The notes below the pieces were generated by a model that saw nothing but the letters and a program-made list of their open reading frames with translations, had not been told where the DNA came from and ran no database searches. A program made the position numbers and the translations under genes. DNA of 64,000 nt, from assembly GCF_029910215.1 (NCBI RefSeq), contig NZ_CP110395.1:3906001-3970000 (forward strand), given 5' to 3'. How positions within the stretch are numbered: position 1 is the first letter of the stretch; every line of letters begins with the position of its first letter. Of the stretch, positions 11,486 through 19,251 are shown piece by piece. The DNA comes from Paraburkholderia sp. D15. Its GTDB lineage: Bacteria > Pseudomonadota > Gammaproteobacteria > Burkholderiales > Burkholderiaceae.

Positions 11486-12997
11486 ATGAACCACGCCCAC
11501 TCCCTCGCCGATCGCGCGATCGGCCCAACGCCGACGCTCGAACCCATGGCAGCCGACCAGTTCACCACCGCGCTGATGCGGGAATTCAATCCGCGCACCG
11601 AGCAAACCCACCAGGCGATCGAGCGCGCGGTCAAAACGCTCGCGCTGCAAGCGCTGGAAAACGCGGTCGCCCTGTCCGACGACGCCTACCAGACCATTCA
11701 GACCGTGATCGCGGAAATCGACCGCAAGCTGTCGGAGCAGATCAACACGATCATCCATCACGCGGATTTTCAGCAGCTCGAATCGGCGTGGCGCGGCTTG
11801 CATTACCTGGTCAATCACAGCGAAACCGACGAACTGCTGAAGATTCGCTGCATGCCGATCGGCAAGACGGAACTGAGCCGCATGCTGAAACGGCACAAAG
11901 GTGTCGCGTGGGACCAGAGCCCGCTGTTCAAGAAAGTCTACGAGGAGGAATACGGCCAGTTCGGCGGCGAACCGCTCGGCTGCCTCGTCGGCGATTACTA
12001 CTTCGACCACAGTCCACCCGACGTCGAAACGCTCGGCGAGATCGCCAGGATTGCCGCGGCCGCGCATTGCCCGTTCATCACGGGGGCGTCGCCCGCGGTC
12101 ATGCAGATGAACTCGTGGCAGGAGCTGTCGAATCCGCGCGACCTCGGCAAGATCTTCCAGAACAGCGAGTACGCCGCATGGCGGCATCTGCGCGAATCGG
12201 ACGACTCGCGCTATCTCGGCCTGACCATGCCACGCTTTCTCGCGCGTCTGCCGTACGGCGCCCGCAACAATCCGGTCGATGCGTTCGACTTCGAGGAAGA
12301 CACGGACGGCGCCAACCACGAGCGCTACGCGTGGATCAACTCCGCGTATGCGATGGCGGTCAACATCAACCGTTCGTTCAAGCACTACGGCTGGTGCACG
12401 TCGATTCGCGGCGTCGAATCCGGCGGCACGGTGCAGGACCTGCCCACCCACACGTTCCCGACCGACGACGGCGGCGTCGACATCAAATGTCCGACCGAGA
12501 TCGCGATCAGCGACCGGCGCGAGGCGGAACTCGCGCGCAGCGGCTTCATGCCGTTCGTGCATCGCAAGAACGCGAACTGCGCGACGTTCATCGGCGCGCA
12601 GTCGTTGCAGCGTCCCGCCGAGTATCACGATGCCGTCGCCACCGAGAACGCCCGGCTCGCCGCGCGCCTGCCCTACCTGTTCGCCTGCTGCCGCTTTGCG
12701 CATTACCTCAAGTGCATCGTGCGCGACAAGGTCGGCTCGTTTCAGGAGCGCGGCGACATGGAGCGCTGGCTGAACGACTGGATCATGAATTACGTCGACG
12801 GCGACCCGGTCAACTCGTCGCAGGACACCAAGGCGAGAAAACCGCTCGCCGCCGCGCATGTCGTGATCGAGGACGTGGAAGACAACCCCGGTTACTACAG
12901 CGCGAAATTTTTCCTGCGCCCGCACTACCAGCTGGAAGGTCTCACGGTCTCGCTGCGGCTGGTGTCGAAACTGCCGGCGCTGAAGCACGGCACATAG
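11486..12997 (+). CDS. tssC: T6SS contractile sheath large subunit
   Basis: A 503-residue TssC (VipB/ImpC). The hallmark 'ESAWRGLHYLV' lies near residue 95, and 'FGGEPLGCLVGDYYFDH', 'MPRFLARLPYG' and the C-terminal 'NPGYYSAKFFLRPHYQLEGL' are all conserved. Heterodimers with TssB build the sheath around the Hcp tube. In systems with ClpV the TssC N-terminus is the recycling signal; no ClpV gene is in this operon. No clear Shine-Dalgarno before the ATG, consistent with coupling to tssB. Confidence 0.97.
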   Translation: MNHAHSLADRAIGPTPTLEPMAADQFTTALMREFNPRTEQTHQAIERAVKTLALQALENAVALSDDAYQTIQTVIAEIDRKLSEQINTIIHHADFQQLESAWRGLHYLVNHSETDELLKIRCMPIGKTELSRMLKRHKGVAWDQSPLFKKVYEEEYGQFGGEPLGCLVGDYYFDHSPPDVETLGEIARIAAAAHCPFITGASPAVMQMNSWQELSNPRDLGKIFQNSEYAAWRHLRESDDSRYLGLTMPRFLARLPYGARNNPVDAFDFEEDTDGANHERYAWINSAYAMAVNINRSFKHYGWCTSIRGVESGGTVQDLPTHTFPTDDGGVDIKCPTEIAISDRREAELARSGFMPFVHRKNANCATFIGAQSLQRPAEYHDAVATENARLAARLPYLFACCRFAHYLKCIVRDKVGSFQERGDMERWLNDWIMNYVDGDPVNSSQDTKARKPLAAAHVVIEDVEDNPGYYSAKFFLRPHYQLEGLTVSLRLVSKLPALKHGT

Positions 12998-13090
12998 ACC
13001 GAGGTTGCCGCATCGGTCACATGGACGCGGCGGCACCAGGCATCACGAATTGCATTAACGACCCTCGAATCACGAACCAGGAGCGAATCA

Positions 13091-13573
13091 ATGTCAGTCG
13101 ATATGTACATGCGGGTAGACGGCGTCACGGGCGAATCGAAAGACGCCAATCACAAGGGATGGCTCGACATCCAGTCGTACTCATGGGGCGCGGCGCAGCC
13201 CGGCAACATGGCGACGGGAAGCGGCGGCGGCATCGGCAAGGTGAGCTTCAACGATCTGCAGGTCGAGACCTACATGGACAAAGCCGCGCCGGCCATTCTC
13301 AAGTACTGCGCGAACGGCCGCCACCTGCCGCAGGTCGAGATTTCCGTGTGCAAGGCGGGCGGCTCGCAGATCGAGTATCTGCGCATCACCTTGTCCGAGG
13401 TGCTCGTCACGTCCGTACAGCAGGGCGCGGCGAAATCGTCCGAAGCCGTGAAAGTGACCTATCTGTTCCAGGCCGCCAAGGTGAAAAAGCAGTACTGGGA
13501 GCAGACCGATCAGGGCAATCGCGGCGGCGAAAGCGTGCTGGCGTGGGACATCAAGGAAAACCGCGAGGTTTAA
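13091..13573 (+). CDS. hcp: T6SS tube protein Hcp
   Basis: A 160-residue Hcp (TssD), stacked hexamers of which form the inner tube and can carry small effectors. 'DMYMRVDGVTGES' at the N-terminus and 'HKGWLDIQSYSWG' are typical; no extension or fused toxin is present. A strong AGGAG lies 8 bases before the ATG, much better than for its neighbours, as expected for an abundant product. It is separated from tssC by 93 bases with no clear promoter. Confidence 0.97.
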   Translation: MSVDMYMRVDGVTGESKDANHKGWLDIQSYSWGAAQPGNMATGSGGGIGKVSFNDLQVETYMDKAAPAILKYCANGRHLPQVEISVCKAGGSQIEYLRITLSEVLVTSVQQGAAKSSEAVKVTYLFQAAKVKKQYWEQTDQGNRGGESVLAWDIKENREV

Positions 13574-13654
13574 CAAGCCCTTCCCTTTCCCGGCGAGCGG
13601 CAAGGTCGCGCGTAGGCGACGACCCGCGCCGCTCATCCGTCAACGAGCGTATCC

Positions 13655-14218
13655 GTGACCGACGATTCACTTCCCCTCGCTGCATGGCGCGACGCCAGGC
13701 CTTCGCACCGCGAATCGCGCTTCGCCGTTCAACCGTTGCTGCTGGACCGCCTGACCACGCGTCGCACGCCGATGGTTCGTGCGTCGGCAACGGATGCGCC
13801 GCGCGCCCTGTTGCGCGAATCGATCCTGCGAGACCTCGCGTGGCTGATGAACAGCACGCGCCTCGAAGCCTCTGTGAATCTCGACGCCTATCCGCACGTG
13901 CAGCGCTCCGTGGTGAATTTCGGCATCGACTCACTGGCGGGCTGCGGCGCAACCGTCAACGGCGGGGCCTGCATCGAAAATGCACTGCGCGAAGCCATCG
14001 CACGCTTCGAGCCGCGCATTCTGGCCGACAGCATCGAGGTCCGCTGCCTCACCGAAACCGAAGTTGCGCCGCACACGCGCCGGCCACGCACCGGCCTGCT
14101 GGAACTGGAAATCAGCGGGCTATGGTGGTCGGGCGATACGCCACAGTCATTCCTGCTGCGCACGGACATCGACATCGAAAATCGCCGCATCACGCTGCGC
14201 TCGCCGGGGCTCACGTAA
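13655..14218 (+). CDS. tssE: T6SS baseplate protein TssE (gp25-like)
   Basis: A 187-residue TssE of the gp25/GPW lysozyme-like baseplate family. It contains 'LRESILRDLAWLMNSTRL' and 'HVQRSVVNFGIDSLAG', the conserved central stretch, and 'AIARFEPRIL' further on. The start is GTG at 13655. Its stop overlaps the tssF start (TAATG), implying coupled translation with the next baseplate gene. Confidence 0.93.
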   Translation: MTDDSLPLAAWRDARPSHRESRFAVQPLLLDRLTTRRTPMVRASATDAPRALLRESILRDLAWLMNSTRLEASVNLDAYPHVQRSVVNFGIDSLAGCGATVNGGACIENALREAIARFEPRILADSIEVRCLTETEVAPHTRRPRTGLLELEISGLWWSGDTPQSFLLRTDIDIENRRITLRSPGLT

Positions 14219-16095
14219 TGGACGCGCGTCTGCTTGACTACTACAACCGTGAACTCGCGTATCTGCGCGAACTCGGCGCCGAATTCGCCGACGCGTTTCC
14301 GCATGCTGCCGGTCAACTCGGCATGCACGGCACGCGCGTGCCGGACCCTTATGTCGAGCGGCTTCTGGAAGGTTTCAGTTTTCTGAGCGCGCGCATCCAG
14401 TTAAAAATGGATGCCGAATTTCCGCGCTTCTCGCAGCGCTTGCTCGATGTGGTGTACCCGAACTACCTCGCGCCGTTGCCGTCGATGGCGATCGTCGGCG
14501 TGCAGCCGAATCTGCGCGAGGGCAACCTGCAGGACGGCTACACGCTGCCCGCCGGCACGCCCCTGCGCGCGCATCTCGCACAAGGCGAGCAAACGGCCTG
14601 CGAATTCCGCACCGCACACGCGCTGACGCTGTGGCCGCTGCGCATCGCGAGCGTGGAACTGAGCGGCGCGCCGGCGGGTGTGCCGCTATTGTCGCGAGTC
14701 GGGACGCCAGGCGACGTGCGCGCCGCGCTACACATCCGTCTCGACGTGTGCGGCGCGGCGACGCTCAATCAGCTACCGCTGGACGACCTCCACTTTTTTC
14801 TGAGCGGCGCGGAGCACCAGGCGTCGCATCTGCTCGAACTCGTGCTGGCGCACAGCATCGGCGTGGTGTGTCATGACGGTTCGCTGAACGGGCGCGGCGG
14901 CTCGCTGCTCGACGCCGACGCGATCCGTCACGAAGGCTTCGACGCCGCGCAAGCACTGCTGCCCTACGGCACGCGATCGTTCAACGGTTACCGGCTGCTG
15001 CACGAGTACTTCGCGTTCCCGGCGCGCTTTCTGTTTTTCAGCATCCGTCATCTGCGCGCCGCGCTGCGGAAGATCGAAGGCAACGCGTTTTCGCTAACCA
15101 TCCTGTTCGACCGAAGCGCGCCGGATCTCGAGCGGGCGGTCGACATCCGCAGTCTCGCGCTGTTCTGCACGCCGGCCATCAATCTGTTTCCGAAGCGGAC
15201 CGATCGCATCGCGATATCGATGCAGCGCCACGAACATCATGTGGTCGTCGACCGCACGAAGCCGCTCGATTACGAGATCCACACCGTCGAAAACGTGACG
15301 GGACATTCGCAGTCCGCCGGCGGCCATCACGAATTCCGGCCGCTCTACCGCACGTTTTCCGGTGAGGCTCCCAACGGCCACGGCCGCTATTTCTCCGTGC
15401 GCCGCGAACCGCGTGTTCTGGGCGCCACGCATCGGCGCGGCAATGCGCCAGGCGCGTATGGCGGCAGCGAGGTATTCGTGTCGCTGGTCGATCAGCACGA
15501 CGCGCCCTTTGCCGACGACCTGCGCCATCTTTCAGTCACGGCGCTCTGCACGAATCGCGACCTGGCCGCGCTGATCCCCGTCGACGGCGCCAGCGACTTC
15601 AGCCTGCGCATTTCCGCGCCGGTCAGCGCGATCAAGGTCTTGCTCGGGCCCACCGCGCCGCGCCCGGCGCTGGCCGATCGCGACATCACGTGGCGGCTGA
15701 TCAGCCACCTCGGCCTGAACTATCAGACGCTCACCGATCTTGACGGCGACGCGGGTGCGCAAGCGCTGCGCGAACTGCTCGAACTGTATGCCGGCGCCGC
15801 GCACGCGGACGTCACGCCGCAAATTCAAGGTCTGCGCAGCGTGCAGATTCAACCGGTGCACCGCCAGTTGCCGCAACCTGGTCCGCTGATGTTCGGCCGT
15901 GGCGTCGCGATCTCGCTGCTGCTCGACGAGCTGGCCTTCGCGGGCGCGAGTCCTTATCTGTTCGGCGCGGTGCTGGAGCAGTTCTTTGCCCGTCATGTGT
16001 CGCTGAACAGCTTCAGCGAAGTCGTGCTCGCGAGTCTCCAGCGCGGCGAGATTGTCCGGTGGATGCCGCGCATCGGCGGCCGCCCGATCGCATGA
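14218..16095 (+). CDS. tssF: T6SS baseplate protein TssF
   Basis: A 625-residue TssF (VasA/ImpG). It begins with the family signature 'DYYNRELAYLRELGAEFA' and 'FPHAAGQLGM', and 'RVPDPYVERLLEGFSFLSAR' follows. With TssG, TssE and TssK it forms the wedge around VgrG. The start at 14218 fits homology and the overlap with the tssE stop; the same frame is open far upstream across tssC, hcp and tssE without meaning. Confidence 0.97.
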   Translation: MDARLLDYYNRELAYLRELGAEFADAFPHAAGQLGMHGTRVPDPYVERLLEGFSFLSARIQLKMDAEFPRFSQRLLDVVYPNYLAPLPSMAIVGVQPNLREGNLQDGYTLPAGTPLRAHLAQGEQTACEFRTAHALTLWPLRIASVELSGAPAGVPLLSRVGTPGDVRAALHIRLDVCGAATLNQLPLDDLHFFLSGAEHQASHLLELVLAHSIGVVCHDGSLNGRGGSLLDADAIRHEGFDAAQALLPYGTRSFNGYRLLHEYFAFPARFLFFSIRHLRAALRKIEGNAFSLTILFDRSAPDLERAVDIRSLALFCTPAINLFPKRTDRIAISMQRHEHHVVVDRTKPLDYEIHTVENVTGHSQSAGGHHEFRPLYRTFSGEAPNGHGRYFSVRREPRVLGATHRRGNAPGAYGGSEVFVSLVDQHDAPFADDLRHLSVTALCTNRDLAALIPVDGASDFSLRISAPVSAIKVLLGPTAPRPALADRDITWRLISHLGLNYQTLTDLDGDAGAQALRELLELYAGAAHADVTPQIQGLRSVQIQPVHRQLPQPGPLMFGRGVAISLLLDELAFAGASPYLFGAVLEQFFARHVSLNSFSEVVLASLQRGEIVRWMPRIGGRPIA

Positions 16096-17225
16096 CCCGC
16101 GCCGCCCTTCCACCGCTGCAGCGCTTCTGGCAGCAAGTCGCCGACGCGCCCTACGCGTACGACCTGTTTGCGCTGCTGCGTTGGCTCGACGCCCGCGCGG
16201 GGAGGCCGGCGCGGCTCGGCCACGCCGCGCATCCGGGCGATGAACCTTTGCGCATCGGCCAGCAGCCGTCGCTCGCGTTTGCGCCCGCGACGCTGGCAGA
16301 GGCCACGCTACCATCGGACGACAACGCGCCGCCCCGCGTGTCGATTTACAGCTTCGGATTGTTCGGCCCGAACGGACCGCTGCCGCTTCATCTGACCGAG
16401 TACGCGCGCGAGCGCGCCCGCAATCACGACGACCACGCGCTGACCGCGTTCGCCGACGTGTTCCATCATCGTTCGACGCTGCTGTTCTATCGCGCGTGGG
16501 CCGACGCGCAACCCACCGTGAGTCTCGACCGGGGCGAAGGCGCGCGCTTCGATGCCTACATCGCCAGCCTGATTCATCTCGGTTTGCCATCGCAGATGCA
16601 CGACCGTGCATTGCCCGCGCACGCGACCCGCTTCATGGCCGGCCATCTCGTGCGGCAGACGCGCAATCCCGAGGGGCTGCGGCAGATGCTGCAAACGTAT
16701 CTCGGCGTGCCGGTGGAGATCGTCGAGTTCGTCCCGCACTGGATACCGGTCGATGCCCGGCGGCGCACCCGTTTGCGCGCGCATGCGCCAACACCCACGC
16801 TCGGCGGCGGCGCACTGCTCGGCGTCGCGGTGCGTGATGTGCAATCGAAATTCGAGCTGCGGCTCGGTCCGTTGTCGCGGGCGCAATTTCAGACGTTGCT
16901 GCCGCATACGTCGCGTGCGCGAGAAATCGTGCAGTGGGTACGGTTGTACGCCGGCGTCGAATGGGCGTGGGATCTGCGTCTGGTACTTGCCGCCGGTCAG
17001 GTGAGCGGCATGGCGCTCGGCGCGCCAGCATCGTTCAGCAACGCCCAACCGCTCGGCTGGGGGAGTTGGCTCGGCACCCGCATGAGCGACGAGCACGCCG
17101 GCGACTTCGTCTATCCGCCCGAACGGTACGAACCCAAGCGCGTCGCCCGTCCAAACCCACCGCCGGCAACGGCAACGGCTTCGTCATCTCGCGCGGACAC
17201 ACCACGCACCGGAACCTCGCCATGA
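16092..17225 (+). CDS. tssG: T6SS baseplate protein TssG
   Basis: A 377-residue TssG (VasB/ImpH). Conserved features are 'FWQQVADAPYAYDLFALLRWLDAR', 'IYSFGLFGPNGPLPLHLTEY' and 'FHHRSTLLFYRAWADAQP'. The ATG overlaps the tssF stop (ATGA) and its own stop overlaps the vgrG start (ATGA). The last 25 residues are a Pro/Thr/Ser-rich low-complexity tail. In many T6SS loci tssH follows tssG; here vgrG follows directly. Confidence 0.95.
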   Translation: MTRAALPPLQRFWQQVADAPYAYDLFALLRWLDARAGRPARLGHAAHPGDEPLRIGQQPSLAFAPATLAEATLPSDDNAPPRVSIYSFGLFGPNGPLPLHLTEYARERARNHDDHALTAFADVFHHRSTLLFYRAWADAQPTVSLDRGEGARFDAYIASLIHLGLPSQMHDRALPAHATRFMAGHLVRQTRNPEGLRQMLQTYLGVPVEIVEFVPHWIPVDARRRTRLRAHAPTPTLGGGALLGVAVRDVQSKFELRLGPLSRAQFQTLLPHTSRAREIVQWVRLYAGVEWAWDLRLVLAAGQVSGMALGAPASFSNAQPLGWGSWLGTRMSDEHAGDFVYPPERYEPKRVARPNPPPATATASSSRADTPRTGTSP

Positions 17226-19225
17226 ACCATCTGATCACCGCCCGCACGCCGCTGGCCCCGGAACTGCTCGCGTTCCGCTCGCTCAACGGTACCGAAGCGC
17301 TGTCGTCGCTGTACGAGTTCGAGGTGGAACTGGTGAGCCCGTCGGCGTCGCTCGATATGAATGCATTGCTCGGCAAACCGCTCACGCTGGACATCGTCAC
17401 GAGTTCGGGAGCGTTGCGCCACCTCGGCGGGCAGATCGCACGATGCGTGTTCAGCGGACGCGAAACCGGCACGGTGCGCAGTTACGTGTACACGGTCACG
17501 CTGCGTCCATGGCTCTGGTATCTGACGCAGAACATCGACTGCCGCATCTTCCAGCAATCGACCGCGGTGGACATGCTGCGTCAGGTGTTCGGCGCATACG
17601 GCTTCCAGGTCGAGGAGCGGCTGCTCGCCACATACAGGCGCTGGGATTACTGCGTGCAATACCAGGAGAGCGATTTCGCGTTCGTCAGCCGCCTGATGGA
17701 ACAGGAAGGCCTCTACTACTTCTTCCGTCACGAAGCCGATCAGCAAGTCCTCGTGCTGGCCGACGACATCGGCCAGCACGACGCGCTCCCCGGCCACCCG
17801 ACGCTCCCCTGGCTCGCCGCCGACCGCCTCGCGTTGCCGGCCGAAGACGGCATCGACGCATGGCATCCCGCGGTCGAACTGCGCCCCGGCGCCTATGCCG
17901 TCGACGATTACGACTTCCGCAAGCCACAAGCCGATCTATCGCAGGTGCGCGCCAATCCGTTGAACGATACGCATGGCGGATACGGCCGCTACCAGTGGCT
18001 CGGCGGCTATACCGAAGCAGATCAGGGCGAGCATTACGCCCGCGTACGTCTGGAAGCGGACCAGGCCACGCACGCGCGTGCTCGCGCGCACACGCGTCTG
18101 CGCGCGCTCGCGCCGGGCTATCTGTTCACGCTGCGGGATTGTCCGCGGCTAGTGGAGAACCGCACGTACCTGGTCGTCGGCGTGACGTATCGATTGCAGG
18201 AAGGCGGCTATGCGACCGGCAGCAGCGCCGCGCGCTACGAATTCGATTTCGTCGCGCAGCCGGCGTCGTTACCGTATCGCGCGTCCATCGTCACGCCGGT
18301 GCCGAAGGCCACCGGACCGCATACGGCCGTCGTCGTCGGGCCGGCAGGGCAGGAACTGTGGACCGACTCCCATGGCCGCGTGAAGTTGCAGTTTCGCTGG
18401 GACCGCTACGGCAAGCGCGACGAAAACAGTTCGTGCTGGGTACGCGTGTCGAGTGCATGGGCTGGCGCCCAGTTCGGCGGGATTCACGTGCCGCGCATCG
18501 GGCAGGAGGTCGTGGTCGATTTCCTGAACGGCGAACTCGACCGCCCGATTGTCACTGGCCGTCTATACAACGCCGATCAGATGCCGCCGTTCAGTCTGCC
18601 CGAAGCCGCCACCCAAAGCGGCTTCGTCACGCGCACGCCCGGCGGCACGACGGCGAACGCCAACATGCTGCAGTTCGAGGACAAGCGCGGCGCCGAACGC
18701 CTGAGCCTGCATGCGGAGCGCGACTATGCGCTGTCGGTGGAGAAGGACGCGTCGCACGACGTGGGCGGCAATAAAACCGAAACCGTCGCGAAGAATACGT
18801 CGACCACCGTCGGCGGCGACAAAACCACCGCAGTCTCGCAGAACACCTCGACCACGGTCGGCGGCGACTCGTCCGTGTCGGTTCGCGGCGATGCGACATC
18901 CATCACGCTCGGCACCGCGCGCAGTTACACCGCTCACCAGATCAGCGTGGTCGGCACCAGCATCGGCTTCGTCGGATCGAGCGTGAGCACGACCGGCTCG
19001 GCGGTGTCCACGGTCGGATCGTGGATCGGCAATACCGCTTCCAGCATCACGACGACGGGTAGCTCGGTGTCCGCGACAGGCTCGTCGATCAGCAACACCG
19101 GGTCGAGCATCAGTTCGGTCGGCAGTTCGATTTCGTCGACGGGATCGTCGATCACCAATACCGGATCGAGCGTCAGCAGAACTGGCGTGTCGCTCAATCA
19201 CGTCGGCCTGTCGATCACGTTCTGA
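17222..19225 (+). CDS. vgrG: T6SS spike protein VgrG with heptad-repeat tip
   Basis: A 667-residue VgrG (TssI), whose trimer caps the Hcp tube and pierces the target. The gp27-like base covers about residues 1-380 ('YQESDFAFVSRLMEQEGLYYFF' region), followed by the gp5-like OB fold (WTDSHGRVKLQFRWDR) and 'SSCWVRVSSAWAGAQFGG'. A gp5-type beta-helix follows (about 480-575) with VGG-containing repeats. Residues 578-667 are 13 consecutive seven-residue units of the form GSSxSxT. No catalytic C-terminal domain is present, so this is a structural spike. It starts by ATGA overlap with tssG; the adaptor/PAAR-like module follows. Confidence 0.96.
   Translation: MNHLITARTPLAPELLAFRSLNGTEALSSLYEFEVELVSPSASLDMNALLGKPLTLDIVTSSGALRHLGGQIARCVFSGRETGTVRSYVYTVTLRPWLWYLTQNIDCRIFQQSTAVDMLRQVFGAYGFQVEERLLATYRRWDYCVQYQESDFAFVSRLMEQEGLYYFFRHEADQQVLVLADDIGQHDALPGHPTLPWLAADRLALPAEDGIDAWHPAVELRPGAYAVDDYDFRKPQADLSQVRANPLNDTHGGYGRYQWLGGYTEADQGEHYARVRLEADQATHARARAHTRLRALAPGYLFTLRDCPRLVENRTYLVVGVTYRLQEGGYATGSSAARYEFDFVAQPASLPYRASIVTPVPKATGPHTAVVVGPAGQELWTDSHGRVKLQFRWDRYGKRDENSSCWVRVSSAWAGAQFGGIHVPRIGQEVVVDFLNGELDRPIVTGRLYNADQMPPFSLPEAATQSGFVTRTPGGTTANANMLQFEDKRGAERLSLHAERDYALSVEKDASHDVGGNKTETVAKNTSTTVGGDKTTAVSQNTSTTVGGDSSVSVRGDATSITLGTARSYTAHQISVVGTSIGFVGSSVSTTGSAVSTVGSWIGNTASSITTTGSSVSATGSSISNTGSSISSVGSSISSTGSSITNTGSSVSRTGVSLNHVGLSITF
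18953..19222 (+). repeat. 13 heptad repeats in the VgrG C-terminus
   Basis: The last 90 residues read as 13 units of seven residues. Most start with Gly, have Ser at position 2 or 3, Ile/Val/Leu at position 4 and end in Thr or Val (for example GSSVSAT, GSSISNT, GSSITNT). The last unit is one residue short and ends the protein. Confidence 0.92.
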
Positions 19226-19251
19226 TACCCGCCACGCTCTGGATCGATCGT

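Noticed and set aside
10520..13036. An 838-codon minus-strand open frame opposite tssB and tssC
   Set aside because: Mirror frame of conserved T6SS genes with no recognisable domain.
11788..14217. The frame of tssF is open 2.4 kb upstream of its real start
   Set aside because: The upstream part overlaps tssC, hcp and tssE and is Arg-rich without homology; TssF begins at 14218.
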